Shown piece after piece: positions 25,613-37,383 of a stretch of 64,000 nucleotides of DNA. This stretch comes from Luidia sarsii (lineage: Eukaryota; Echinodermata; Asteroidea; Paxillosida; Luidiidae). The translations under genes and the position numbers were made by a program. The DNA lies in assembly GCA_949987565.1 (NCBI GenBank), contig OX465107.1, positions 24,463,367 to 24,527,366 on the forward strand, written 5' to 3'. Below the pieces are notes generated by a model, which was not told the DNA's origin, searched no databases, and saw nothing but the letters and a program-made list of their open reading frames with translations. The stretch's first letter is position 1; every line of letters begins with the position of its first letter.

Positions 25613-26589
25613 TGCTCTCGCTGACAGTAACTCAGACACAGTAGACAAAAGTGTTTTTAACCAACAGAATCCTGTCAATTTTTATTCCCTATGCTAACCC
25701 TATGCCATGGAAAATCCCTTGCAAGTTCTGTGTAAATAAAATACAACTCTGCCAAATAAAATAATAATTTAATATATTTTATTGATTGTATAACTGCCTT
25801 GGCCTCTGTTGGTATTTTCTCAAAAAAATCAGTTTCTGACACATGCATTTAATAATGAAGTATTCTCTTTTGCAAAATTAGTTCTTTAACCGGTGCACTG
25901 AAATCTATTTCCCTGTAAAATAAGTTACAAAATTTAGTGGGCCTGACGTTTCGACCCCAGCAGGACCTTTCTCAAAGGCAGAGTGAAAAATAAAGTCTAA
26001 GATTGGTTTTCTTCTATAATCCACCTATTAAATAGTACGTAATCAGGAAATCATTCAAAGTCTCTGTAACTACATAAATCACCATGACTGCAAAGGGAAT
26101 TGTTTTTTAATGTTTTTTTTTAAAGTTTTATTTCAATCTATTCCATGGGTTTATTTAATAAAACGTAGACAGTATGTGCAATTTTATTCTGACATGATTG
26201 TTGACATTTTTATGGAGCTACTGTAAATCATAAATAAAATGAGGTCTTAGTCACCTGCTTCCACTAGGAAATGTGTGTCACTATCTTCCTGTCGTACCTC
26301 AGCCTTTTCAGAAGAAAACTCTACGCCCCCAAATTTGATTCATTTTTTTGCTTCCAGTAAAATTCACCATAATACAGGATCTTTTATTTGTAAGACGTTC
26401 TCGTTCTGAAAACAGCTTCAAGCCCATTGAAATACCATGGCTTTAATCACTGTTGGGAGCGGAGACGAAGCTTAAGACTCTAAACACAGCAATCGGTTAC
26501 TAAAACCCACCACAATGTTAACCTTATAATTCAAATAATTATTCAAACACCAAAACTAATTATAATCATCCACACAAACTAGAACAAGA
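25613..26589. other. AT-rich intergenic stretch with one family A half copy
   Basis: At 25930-25985 the sequence aaatttagtgggcctgacgt followed by tttcgaccccagcaggacct is a single arm of family A without its inverted partner. The rest shows no gene. Confidence 0.6.
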
Positions 26590-26704
26590 CGTAAGCTTGA
26601 AGTCTTTCAAATGACGGCAGAGGGCGCCCTATCGACTGCGCAGGTTCACGTGTTGTGTGAAAATAGTGTTGCATCTTCCAAGCATAGAGAGTCGAATTGA
26701 CGAG
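26590..26704 (+). promoter_or_regulatory. AAMP: Probable AAMP promoter and non-coding first exon
   Basis: The block around 26617-26655 holds agagggcgccct (a CTCF-like core), a gactgcgcagg motif and a cacgtg E-box. Sequence up to cgag/gtaaat (exon end 26704) would be a 5' UTR exon spliced to 27293, which has a strong ttttgtttcag acceptor. No start codon is required here. This is inference from splice-site quality and position. Confidence 0.4.
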
Positions 26705-27345
26705 GTAAATTTTGCTTGTTTTTTACTGCTTTAAGTGTTTTGAAACATTTTGAACATAACAGAGACAGTTCGAATGACAGACCAGCTTTGTCGTACTATG
26801 TTACCTTCTTTTAATCATTTAGGCAAACTACTCAAATCTCAGTGGCGTATGCGTGCGAAGTCCTATCAAATAAAAAGGCAGGTTTTGTGTTAAAGTTACT
26901 CTGAATCGACTAATTTCGGCTCCCTTGGGCAGAAAATAATCGTTTATTAAGGGAAATTTGACGGGATTTCACAGTGAAAGCCGTCATTTCTATCACAAAG
27001 TTTGCTGAATTCGAGTAGCTCGTTGCCCAAAACATTTGGAAGAACTAGGCAAAACTAAGTGAAAATACAAAAAAAACTTGCAAAAATGTCTTGTATTTAT
27101 ATAACTTTAAAGAACTTGGTTAAGACATAGATGTAGATCCCAAATCCCCCTATATGGATGATTCATCATTCATGTGTCATATTAAAGAGAATCTAATCAT
27201 AAAAAAGTGTCAAACTTTTGATCCCGGAGCACTAGCACCACGAGTGTCAGTTTTAAGTACGGTACAGTGTTTGTGTTATTGTTTTGTTTCAGGAAAAAAA
27301 ATCCAAGAATTCTGGCGAGGATTATCACTCTGCCAAACTACCAAC

Positions 27346-29312
27346 ATGGACCCCGATGAGGATTCCGATGGTTGCTATGACGACACAGCCCCCGAGGAGA
27401 TGGCGGAGGTCATTGACCTCAATGAAGCTGGGGGTGGTGAGGAAGAGGGGTTTTTGCTCAGTGAAAGACTTTGAGAAATATCCGGCTAGAAATAGTATTA
27501 AAACGTCAGGCACTCTCAAAATTTTTGAGAATTTTTACAATTTCAGACAAATCAATGAAAAACTGACTGGGAGCTTTTAAGCATTGAAAATAAATACAAC
27601 GAAAACTTTAACTGGACTGGGATTTGAACCTGAGACCTCTGGTTTTGAGTACTAATGCTCTTACCATCTGACCTATCCATCCCTTAGATGGTGGCCTCCC
27701 AAGTAGTCAACTAACCTTTGATTTTCTGTGGATTTTCAGAGTACTTCATTGAGGACGGCGGAGAGATGGATGCCGAAGATCTGGACAGGGAGGCGGAGCT
27801 TGGGGAGGAAGGAGAGGAGGAGGAGGACGAAGGCATGGAGGACCCATCGGAGGACGATGTGCTGGACGATGCTGACTTCTGCTACGAGAAGCACACAGGT
27901 GACTGGAGAACAAGTCTAACTGCATCCTGGAGTTCCTGCCACTCTCACACAAAAGCCCACCACTCTCACACATTCAATGTAGTGTGTGTGGGTGTCTTTG
28001 GAACCCAAGTTGTACTTGATTCCAATCAAAAGTTTGAATATCACAAGCTAGGAGGGCCTGGCGTTTTGATCCTAGCAGGACCTTTCTCCGAGAAAGGTCC
28101 TGCTAGGATCGAAACACCGGCCCTCCTTATTTTTAGCTTTCCCACAAAATCTGCAGTTTCCCTCAATTTTTCACTTTGGAAATGTTTCCTTTTTTTTTCA
28201 CTTTGGAATTATTTCCTTTTTTCACTTTGGAATTATTTCCTTTTTTTCAATTTGAAATTATTTCCTATTTTTCACTTTGGAATTATTTCCTTTTTTCGCA
28301 TAGCTGTAAGTTCTGTGAAAATTCCCTGGCCGACTCTTCGTAGTGAAACTAACAGTTCTGTGTTGACAAATACATTGCACGTTGATAAAAGTTAGTCTCC
28401 ATGATGACTGACAAATTGTAGCATCTCGATGCTTCTCAGAACTGTACATAAAAGAGATTCCTTGTACAAGGTGTCACTGCAAACTTTTCTTGAATGATTC
28501 ACTTGAAATCTCCTAAAATTTAGACTGTGGCATATTGAAGTAAGTTTTATAGCACATTCACTTATTTAATCCAGTATGGAGTCATGTAGAATATTAGAGA
28601 CCTTCAAACTCCCTTCTTGAGACAGCTCATGAATTTGCTTAGAGGCAGCATTAAGTCCATATCTTTGAACAATTTTTAAAATACTGCCGTCTTGTTTTTG
28701 TGGTCGTACAAGCCTCTGTGTTCTGCTGCGATTTGGAGCCCACCAAGAGTGCCCTCGCTGTGACAGGGGGAGAGGACGACAAGGCGTACGTCTGGAAAGT
28801 CGGCGACGGTCAGCCGGTGCTTGAGTGCTCAGGTAATGAGTGATGCCATCCTCGACCTATGACCCTTCGGTCTGACAATGTCTGTGTCATGTACAGATTT
28901 TAACCCTTGCGCAATCTTACAGTTTCAAGAACAACATTTGTAAATCTGTCGCTTACTGCTTGCCAACCCGTTTGAACTGTGGTCAAATGCAAAATTGTAG
29001 TTAGTGGCCTAACGTTTCCATCCTAGCAGGACCTTCATCAGAGGCTACCATTTACTACAATATTCAATGTTAAACTTTATACAAGCTGTAAACATGGGGT
29101 TTTCTCATACTTCTTGATCCTGTCTCTGAAAAAGTGTCCTGCTAGGTTGAAAAAGCCAGGCCCCACACACAAAAAATTGGGGTTTTGCAAGCTTGGTCAT
29201 TGTTTTATGACCTGTAAACAGTTTGCACAAACATTCTATCAAATTGATATTAAATTGAATTAAAAGAAGAAATGTTGTAATTAGTCTTAGCAGGCAGATT
29301 GCTTTGTAAGCT

Positions 29313-29349
<37 letters not shown>

Positions 29350-29350
29350 C

Positions 29351-29436
<86 letters not shown>

Positions 29437-32400
29437 CTGCTTGTTCATTTGCATGTTTGCTGGGCGTTTGGGTGGTATTTTGTTTTTGGGGGGTGTCTTG
29501 TTTGTTTGGTTGTTTGTTTGGTTGGTTAGTTGGTTGGTTGATTGGCTGTTTGTTTGATAATTTGTATTTATTTGTTTGTGTTTTCATGTCAGGTCACAAA
29601 GATTCAGTGACATGCGTTGGCTTCAGCCATGACGGGTCCTTGGTGGTGTCTGGAGACATGAGCGGACTCATCAAGGTGTGGAACGTGGAGACGCAGGAGG
29701 AGGTGTGGTCATCTGAGTGCTCGGACCTAGAGGTCAGTGGGCAGTGGTCAGCTTTGACCACGTTAGACCAAGGAGGCTTGCCTAATAGCTCCTTGGTTAG
29801 ACAAAGCTCTGATTATCATAGAGCTTCATAGAAGCCTTACAGCACCCTAACCCCCTACCAATTGTTTGTAGGATATAACCTGAATCCTGCCAAATCCTTC
29901 AGTACTGGCTACTGTGGACCATTGCCTGAATCCTGCCAAATCCTGCACTGAGCTTATGGAGTTTAAGTCCACATTCTAAACAAAGACTTTTTTCAGCTTA
30001 GAACAATGGGCCCTTTTTCGAACGGATAATCTCTTGACAAAAGCCACATCGACGTCTGAATTGTTACCAGCATCCTGCATTTTCCTACTTACAAAATCGC
30101 CTTATGCCCTCATCAATCCTGCACATTCCTACAGTGTGTCAACTCTCATGTGCCCTCAATTCTGCAAAATCCTTCTTCAGCACTTTGATACTAGTAGCCT
30201 GTATCCTGCACAATCCTGCAATGTGTCAACTCTCATGTGCCCTGAATCCTGCAGAATCCTGCAATGTGTCAACTCTCATGTGCCCTGAATCCTGCAGAAT
30301 CCTGCCGAAGGCAATAAGGATTCTGCAGGATTTGGGAAGGTTAGGGAAAGCATCATTTGAGCTAATTTTGGTTTGGCATGAAATAAAAGTCGATTTATGG
30401 CTCAATCAAACTATTTTTTTTTGGAAGCAGGTTTTAATGTCCAAGCAGGGTGTGAATCCATTACGGTGATTTTTTTTTGCTAATGTCGCCATTTTTTTCT
30501 GGTAATTAAAGAAAAACAATCTGGTTCAACATACTGGCCAAGATAGTCGATTTATTTCTTAAAGACCCCACTTTTGGGGGGAAAAGAGCAAAGAAAACTT
30601 TGACTGTACCTGGATTGGAACCCAAGACCTCTGGCTTAACGCACCGGCGCTCTTTCTGATTTGATTTGATTTGATTTTAATTTTGATTTTTTTTCTGATC
30701 GTCTGCCAGTGGCTGACGTGGCACCACAGCTCCCACGTTCTGCTCGGGGGGACGTCAGAGGGCCAGATGTGGATGTGGAAGGTGCCCAGTGGGGAGCTGA
30801 AGACGATGCAGGGTCACGGATGCCAGACAACCTGCGGCAAGATCTTCCCCGATGGTGAAATCTTTGCTCTCAAATCTCCATTTGATGTTTAAACTCAAAC
30901 AAATGAATTTAAAAATTGGCCAAGAAAACATTGACTGGACCGGAGACTTGAACCCGCAACCTCTGGACTTATGTATCAGTGCTCTTCCACCTGAGCTATC
31001 TAGTCCCTTAGATGGTGGCCTTCCCAAATAGTCAATTAATCTTTGCCGGGGTGGGGATGCCAGTCAGAAGCAATTCTGCATTCGACTGAGCTCTGACTGT
31101 AAGAGCACTGGTACACAAAAACCAGAGGTCTCGGGTTCATGTCCCAGTCCAGTCAAAGTTTTCTTTGCCATTTTTCAATTTCCAATCAATTGTAAACTGT
31201 CACATAATGGCCAAGTGCCTCTGACTGGCGTCCCCACGCCAGGGCAGCTAGTTGACTATCTTGGAAGGCCCCCCCCCCACCCACCTAAGGGCTGGATAGC
31301 TCAGCTGGCAGATTCCTGGTAAATGAATGGTTTTCATCCGATTTCCTTGTTCTCAGGGAAGAGATGCTGCACTGGTTACGACGATGGAACTGTCAAGATC
31401 TGGGATCTGAAGGATACGACTGCTGTTCAGACATTCAAAGGTATATATTTATACCGTCAACCTCTGATGACTCAGAACTCCTGTTAAGCCAAACAAGGGT
31501 TCTACTCTTTTCATAAGTAAAACAGTGGTACAACTTCTCTTGAGTCAAAACTCTGCTTAACTCAAATTATGAGCCTGTTCCCATGAGCCTGTTCACAGTC
31601 CAGCGATGGACAAAGAAGGAGGTGGACAATATGATAGTCTTCTTTGCTGATTTCCACTGCTTTTCTGCACCAAACGAGATGCGAAAATACCCACTATGAG
31701 TCACGTGATGGCATGTAAACATTGGTCATGCAATGGTCACGCAATCAGTCTATTGAAACCCCCCCCCCCCCCACCACCAAAAGCACGTCCCAAACCACCC
31801 TTCCTCACAGATGGGAATGTTCACACACGCGCAGGCAGTCACTGACGTTGCCCTATTTTGTATCTGCCCTTTTGATTGAAACAGAGTCTCTTCATTTCTT
31901 TGCAGGCAACACTGGCCACACGAGTGGCGTGACGTCCTTGGATTGCCACGGCAACAACATCGTGGTTCTCACAGGCTCTGTGGATGGTACGGCCAAGATT
32001 CTGAACAGCACCACGGCCAAGGTGAGGTGCAAGGTGTACGCTTGTGGGCCCTTAGTAAGCTACAGTCCATCCCCCCAACAATATAAAAAATTCTTAGAGA
32101 GTTAATTTTTTGTCCTGTATTCCATCTTCATATTCAGTCCTGACTTTTCCCTTTCTCTGACCAGGTCTTGGCCACCTTTTCGGCGGGCGACGTGAAGCCA
32201 AATATTGGCGACAACAACTCGGTGGAGGCTGTCGGGCTGTGTCAAAGGTCAGCATTCTCACTCAGCACCACCCCACCCCCCCCAAAAAAAAATAATAATA
32301 ATAATTCTGGTCACAAGGAGGACTTTTTCTCTCCTTTTCTCTTCTTGGTTGGCCCAGCACACCTGGGGTGGATTGCCTTACGATGCATTGGAAGTCAACT

Positions 32401-34363
32401 TACGATGAAAAACCCATCGTAAGTTGTGATAGGCCGTATGGTTTATATGCATCGCTCATCATCTTGCTATTGGTTTGGTGAAATCAACTGCAGGTCACAC
32501 TTTTTAGTCAAAAGTTTGTCGACCAGTACCTTCTGCTTGGCTAATCACTTAAAATAGTTTGTTTGTTTTGTTTTTGTTTTTTGTTTTTGTGGGGGGGGGG
32601 TGTCTCAAGGAGGCCAATAGGCACACCAAAACTCCCTTAATTTGTGACACTGTGGGTCCAAAAGTGTGTGGAATTTGCATGGTATGGAACTTTTTGATTG
32701 TCTTATCTTTGCAGTCAGTCGCTGGCGGCGATGGGCTCCCTGAACGGCATGCTGGGAATTTGGGACATCCCCACCCAGAAGCAGAGGCATGCATGCCAGC
32801 ATGAGGTAGGGCTTGAGCAGTATAGCACTCACCTTAAAGCCCCTACACAACATTGGTTGAGATCATAGAATAGCATCCATCCGTTGTCTGATCCAACATA
32901 TGCATGGAATAGCACACCTGTGAAAATTTCAGCTCAATCCGCCAACTGAGTCTCGAGAAAATTGTGAAAACCGCTTCATTTGTTTCTCTAAAATGCAGCA
33001 TTCAACACCGTACTGTTCCGAAAAATAGTTTAGATCTCAGTGAGACGTAAACAATTTCTTTTACTCTTTTCTCCCAAAGTACAACAATTTAGGCAGAAAC
33101 ATTTCAGTGCGAGATTTCTACTATAACCATCATCAAACTGTATAAGTTTCATGTAAATCTGTGAACATTTCTGTTTTTCGATCTTACCAATGTTGTGTAG
33201 GGGCTTTAAACGCCCCCCTCCCAGCTGCCATCATTAAACTGTGTGGCAATTCAAAGCTGCACAGTGGAACGTCTATAACGAATGCCAATATACTGAACAT
33301 TCGGCTTTAACGAACATTCCCTTTGGCTCCCGAACAATTTCCATTATCGCAACGCTCCACTGTACTTGGTTTTCATGTTCATTAGTTCTCTGCAGCCCTC
33401 AAAAGTTTCACACTTTGGAAAGTCCGGCCAGTTTGTGGGATAAATGCTACATGAAGAGAGCGATAGATTTCTATCTTCAAAACTACATTCTTGATTGAGG
33501 AGCTGACAGGCTCCATTGACTTAAAAAAAAAAAAAAAATTATGCCATGAATGTTGAAAGGCGGATGTGTATGTGCTTAGGATGCAGCAGAAATCAATGTC
33601 CCTTCATGTACAAAGTTAGAATTCCTAGCTGTCAGTCAGTTAACGACAGTCAGCTGCTACGGTGGGCAGATATACCACTGAAATTCCTTCCGGTCTGTCT
33701 GTCTGTCAGGCCGGCATAGTGCGTCTGAGGTGGGACCCCAGCGGCTCGCCGACTGTCTTCACGGCCGGCCTTGACGGTAAAGTCCTGCTGTGGGATGCCC
33801 GGACCGGAGAGTGCGTGGCCGCCTGGACTGGACACAGAGGCGAGATACTGGACATGACCGTCAGCAGGTGAGTCCTTGTCATCAGTGATGTGTGGGGACA
33901 CCACTCTTTAAATCATCTCCGTCAAGGAGTATGAATCTTTTTAAAGCAAGCAAGGAGTTCAAGGAAAGAAATCGATTTTCTCAATAACGGCACCACAGTA
34001 AGCCTATTTCTTTGAACCTTGGCAAAGGCTCTAACTCTGTGGACAATTTGTGGTGACGCCATTTAGGTTATATCAATTTGAAAAGAGCCAGTAACTCACC
34101 ATTTTGGGCAGTGTGTACTGTGTAGTTTACCCTTGTCAGGAAATGTTAGAATTGTGTCGTCGCAAGCTTTCCACATTGTGATTCCACCATGCAAACCTTT
34201 GCGTCTTTATATCGGTGTCCTTTGTTTCACTGGATTCTACACTTTGATGTCTCATGCGAGTTCTTTGTCTTGTTTCTTCCCTCTTAGTGATGGCAACACG
34301 ATTGTCACGGCATCAGGCGACACATCGTGTCGAGTATTCTCGCTTCAGCGGCCGGACAGGTAA
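27346..34363 (+). CDS. AAMP: Angio-associated migratory cell protein (AAMP), WD40 repeats
   Basis: Coding exons: 27346-27436, 27740-27898, 28713-28832, 29593-29732, 30710-30854, 31357-31440, 31906-32021, 32165-32247, 32715-32805, 33710-33867, 34288-34363. All phases agree and give 420 residues, close to vertebrate AAMP (about 434). Residues 1-83 are highly acidic ([10 protein letters not shown]). WD40 blades follow, with signatures [103 protein letters not shown] and [16 protein letters not shown]. The C-terminal QRPDR ending is a family hallmark. The start ATG is the first in the spliced exon, in context ccaacATGG. AAMP is a mainly cytoplasmic WD40 protein linked to cell migration and, in yeast (Sqt1), to ribosomal protein loading. 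Its introns carry several SINEs and foldbacks. Confidence 0.95.
27590..27722 (-). mobile_element. tRNA-derived SINE copy (family S), AAMP intron 1
   Basis: Minus strand: aagggatggataggtcagat (acceptor and A-box region) and aggttcaaatcccagtcc (B box), with the usual head gaggccaccatctaagg. Confidence 0.75.
28040..28125. repeat. Family A foldback, AAMP intron 2
   Basis: ttttgatcctagcaggacct then aggtcctgctaggatcgaaa: two inverted arms meeting at cctttctccgagaaagg. Confidence 0.85.
28165..28300. repeat. Short tandem repeat of TTTCACTTTGGAATTATT
   Basis: Five imperfect units of about 25 bp (ttcactttggaattatttcc) in AAMP intron 2, immediately after the foldback. Confidence 0.85.
28400..28500. 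mobile_element. Degenerate family B terminus
   Basis: cttctcagaactgtacat, then aagagattccttgtaca, then aaggtgtcactgcaaact: the order and spacing of a family B arm. Confidence 0.45.
28990..29170. repeat. Diverged family A copy, AAMP intron 3
   Basis: Left arm cctaacgtttccatcctagc with aggaccttcatcagaggc, right arm aagtgtcctgctaggttgaa. The arms are separated by about 90 bp, so the copy is less compact than the perfect foldbacks. Confidence 0.6.
29312..29575. repeat. (GCTT)n then (GTTT/GGTT)n microsatellite
   Basis: A pure gctt run to about 29432, then degenerate tgtttggttggt sequence to 29575, just upstream of the AAMP exon at 29593. Open frames of Leu-Ala-Cys repeats are artefacts. Confidence 0.95.
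29880..30345. repeat. ATCCTGC motif array with an inverted end
   Basis: Repeated cctgaatcctgccaaatcct and gtgtcaactctcatgtgccc units of about 45 bp. It closes with gaatcctgcagaatcctgcc followed by ggattctgcaggattt, an inverted copy. The design parallels the ATCCTCC array at 17500-17995. Confidence 0.75.
30590..30665 (-). mobile_element. Truncated tRNA-derived SINE (family S)
   Basis: Only the B-box half is seen (minus strand: gggttccaatccaggtac), cut off by a ttgattt microsatellite next to the AAMP exon at 30710. Confidence 0.55.
30915..31320. mobile_element. Cluster of opposed SINE copies (family S), AAMP intron 5
   Basis: A full copy on the minus strand (30915-31070; gcgggttcaagtctccggtc) is followed by a + strand 3' half (31085-31180; tctcgggttcatgtcccagt) and a + strand 5' half (31210-31320; gggctggatagctcagctgg). 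The second copy looks split and rearranged. Opposed copies could form a long RNA hairpin. Confidence 0.75.
32357..32505. mobile_element. Family D repeat, AAMP intron 8
   Basis: cttacgatgaaaaacccatcgtaag hairpin arms (stem of 9), then gtatggtttatatgcatcgc as in the copies at 6.0 and 51.7 kb. Confidence 0.7.
32834..33209. mobile_element. MITE with CCTACACAACATTGG termini (family F)
   Basis: Left ttaaagcccctacacaacat and right atgttgtgtaggggctttaa are perfect 20-bp inverted ends around about 335 bp. Related ends occur at 40367-40720 and 49547-49883. Confidence 0.85.
33261..33363. mobile_element. Short pogo/Tigger-like MITE (family H)
   Basis: acagtggaacgtctataacg and attatcgcaacgctccactg are inverted ends, about 100 bp in total, in AAMP intron 9. 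The interior resembles the copy at 19468-19626. Confidence 0.6.
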
Positions 34364-34550
34364 AGATTGCGCTGCCCTGTTGTAACTGATGTCAGCCGTG
34401 GACGATGGCGGACGGACATTCATAGGAGGTGGCTGTGCACAGTAATCATGTTGAGGAGAGTGGTAGCGTACACATCCAATAACGTTGCCAGCTTGTAAAT
34501 CATTTAAGTGATCCGCCATGTGACCCAAGGCCAGTAGACTTTCAAGCCAA

Positions 34551-34930
34551 TTTCCACTGGACTTATTTTGGTCAAAGTAACCGAGACATTGGTTACTTTT
34601 CCCATTTTTAATCCAGTGGAAATGGCCCAGTTAAATTTCCTCTCGGTTACTTTAACCGAGCCAAATGGTTACTTTTACCGGCCAACCTCTGCCCAGTAAA
34701 AGTGACCAGGTAAGTTTAACCGAGCCGATTAGTCCAGTGGAAACGCACCACTCGGTAAAACGCGACTCGGCGTACATGCACTGTGCACAAATAATTTTTG
34801 CCAGCTCGGTTACTTTAACCGTCGTCTCTGTTAAACTGACAGACTCAAAAGTCCAAGTGGAAACGACGGTCAAATGTAACCATTGGAATTTTAACCATCG
34901 TCTCGGTTAAATTTTAGTCCAGTGGAAATG
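34551..34930. mobile_element. MITE with TCCACTGGACT termini and GGTTACTTTAACCG motifs (family G)
   Basis: Ends tttccactggact and agtccagtggaaat are inverted. Inside, cggttactttaaccga recurs and agtccagtggaaa occurs again at subterminal positions, so the element has nested inverted motifs. It lies about 190 bp past the AAMP stop and may form part of its 3' UTR. Confidence 0.7.
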
Positions 34931-35847
34931 CGGCTTCTCAGTCGCAAGAAATTAAAATAGCCTTCTCCATAGCCCTGTCTGGCATTCATTGGGGGTAATT
35001 TCAGATTGGCCCTAGATTGGTAGATCGCCTGTGTACAAGTCTGCAACGTGATTGGAACGCTACAACAATGGAGATATAGAACCCCTTCCCAGCTTACCAA
35101 CCCCTCCCCTCCCCTCCCACACGATCAACTATAATCTACCTGTAAACAGAAATGTCAAGGGTGCCCTTCTTCCTCTCATTGGAATTTCTGAGGTCAGAAA
35201 TGCTTGCAACCAACATCCTTCACTAAGGAATCCGTCAATTTCTTTTTCTTTCCTTTTTCAGATTTTCATCAAGAAATGTCTTACATTGTATTAGCCCTTA
35301 AATATAGAGCCACACATTTTTTTTTTTTTGTGGGGGGGGGGGGATTGAGCTGTTAAGCAAAGCCCTGACCAACATTTGCTAAAAAGTGTGAACCAGCTAA
35401 ACTGGCCATGTTCCCTGAATATTCAACTGGTACTCTGGCGCCTCTGTGAGTATTTTGGGGGTTGTCTTGTCCAACTATAACTATTCATTCATCTCTATTT
35501 TTGTGATTGATTTTTGTCCCTATTTTAAAGGCTGGTAATGTTATTCCTCTCATTAAATGCAAGAATCAACTGCTATTATTGGATTCATACATTTGTTCAG
35601 AATCATTTGAATTGGTCAAATGTACCGGTAAGAACAACAATTGTAAGAGAAATAACAAGTCTCAATATTTTAAACCACTGAGTTTACTTAGAATGTGTTT
35701 TGTTCTCTGTTGTCACCCATTCGTTCTAACCTATCCACAAAGCTAATCCTATCCATTCGATATGTTATCTGCATTACCCAGCATTAATCTAAAGGTCAAC
35801 TGTCAAAGGTCAAAATTAACTGATTTTTCACAATAATTAAAAGGTCA
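34931..35847. other. Intergenic after AAMP, nothing recognised
   Basis: AT-rich sequence with poly-T/poly-G near 35320. A TTTTTCAG acceptor-like site at 35260 has no open frame worth calling behind it. Confidence 0.4.
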
Positions 35848-35849
35848 AA

Positions 35850-36270
35850 ATTTAGTGGGCCTGATGTGTTGATCCTAGCAGGACCTTTCTCAAAGGCAGA
35901 GTCACAACAGATACATGTACACAAAGGAAGGGGGAAGAGAGTGAATAGGACACGGATGAGAAACAAAGGACAAAGAGGAAAGCTGGAAGGGAGAGATCAA
36001 AGGGAAGGGCAAGGAGTAGGGATTAGTGAGAAGAGGGGGAAAGATCAAAGAGAGAAGTATGGAGGAGTGAACACAAAAGAAGGATTATCAGAAAGCATGC
36101 ATGGTGTTAGTCATTACCCTCCTGGATGTTGAGACCATGTGGTTGAATAGTCTGAAGACGCTTCATCCACATTTTCCCACGGCTAAGACGGACAGCATTA
36201 CTACGGTGACCAAGGGATTCTATGCCCAGTACACTCATATCTGATATTGAATGATCAGGGAGATTTCAAA
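35850..36270 (-). mobile_element. Penelope-like retroelement 3' remnant (GIY-YIG endonuclease C-terminus plus terminal repeat)
   Basis: Read on the minus strand, 36270-36107 encodes DHSISDMSVLGIESLGHRS and continues to KMWMKRLQTIQPHGLN, then a stop. This is the layout I know for the C-terminus of the Penelope GIY-YIG endonuclease (an HS..D..V stretch, then W...L.T..P.GLN). Upstream the frame is broken, so this is a dead copy. After the stop come about 170 bp of C/T-rich sequence and then the family A motif (ctgcctttgagaaaggtcct). The same C/T-rich leader plus motif recurs at 49190-49315 and 63780-63930, so these are 3' ends of one family. No reverse transcriptase was found in the window. Confidence 0.65.
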
Positions 36271-37380
36271 GGATCGATAAATGAGGATAGCTTTGGAAAG
36301 GGAATTGCACTGCACAAGTTGTGGGGTGTCGGGGTTAAGGTTGTCCCTTTCGGCTGTGGGTGCCTTGTGTACCATTTCAAAGGCATTAATAGAAAAGCAC
36401 TTTGACACTGTCGGCTCATCGGTATAGGTTGAATTACTCTAGGAACAGCTACGATCCTGAGGAAAAAGGGCTATGGGATGTAGCTTGATTTGAGGTGAAT
36501 CCAGCACGTGTTGTACAGTTCTAACAATAACAATGGGTACATATTAAGCACACACTCAATCAAATGAAATGCTCCAAGTGCTCTATCAACACAAAGAACA
36601 ATAAGTACACGTACAAAGACCAACAACGACAATGCACTAAACATTTGACCTGAGGTTGAGGCAAGGAAGTGAGCAAGCATTTATTCATTGGAGAATGAAC
36701 CAAAAATACATGAACATCGTGAGTTTTCCTGTGAAATCCATCTATTGCCAATGTTGTATCACAAACTTTAAAATGAAAATGCAGATCTCGACCGTATGAC
36801 GAGGTAAAAGTATGGTCGTGCAACTGTTTTTCACATTGAGATTAGAGATTTATCAAGTGTCATGCTGACCTTGACATGCGAACTTGTCAGTATTTGGGTT
36901 ATGAACAAAAGTAATTCCAAAATTTGGAAACCTACTTACTGCTAAGTAAAATATGATTATTATCCACCTAGTCATACCAGAACCGCTGAATTGGTTTATT
37001 ATTAAATGATTATGAATATCAATTGAATTAATGAGTTAATGTCATCAGGGTTGAGCTGAAGCCATTAGAAAGAAATCCCAAAGTCTTGTATCAAAAGCTG
37101 CATGGCAATGCTTGCTAGACACATTGATATAATGGCGTTGTGCTCTTGAACATTGAATTCGATTTATCCAAGCATTACCAAGCCCTGATTTCACACTACT
37201 TTGGAATTCTTGCGACCATCACCAAGAAGACGCCACTACGATAAACGCGCCAAAGGTGAACAATTAAGAAATGTTAATTTGACTTCCCTTCCCCTGTGCT
37301 AAAAAATATCAAAAAATTCAGTCACCGTAAAATCCGCTTTGTGTATCGCGTAATACAAATATGCCACCGTATTGCGATGC
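36271..37380. other. Intergenic, no gene recognised
   Basis: AT-rich. A minus-strand open frame around 36560-36823 has no recognisable motif. It could be more of the decayed retroelement, but I cannot show this. Confidence 0.4.
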
Positions 37381-37383
37381 CAA

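Noticed and set aside
24755..25644. Pro/Tyr-rich open frames up to 201 codons
   Set aside because: A 95-bp repeat without stops yields open frames in every phase; no splice sites or unique sequence support a gene.
27718..28395. A long single open frame extending from AAMP exon 2
   Set aside because: Only 27740-27898 is AAMP-like; a good gtgact donor ends the exon and the rest translates a foldback and a simple repeat.
29299..29557. Leu-Ala-Cys repeat frames
   Set aside because: A product of the GCTT microsatellite in an AAMP intron.
36560..36823. Minus-strand 87-codon frame
   Set aside because: No family motif was recognised and the composition looks random; it could be decayed retroelement sequence but nothing supports that directly.
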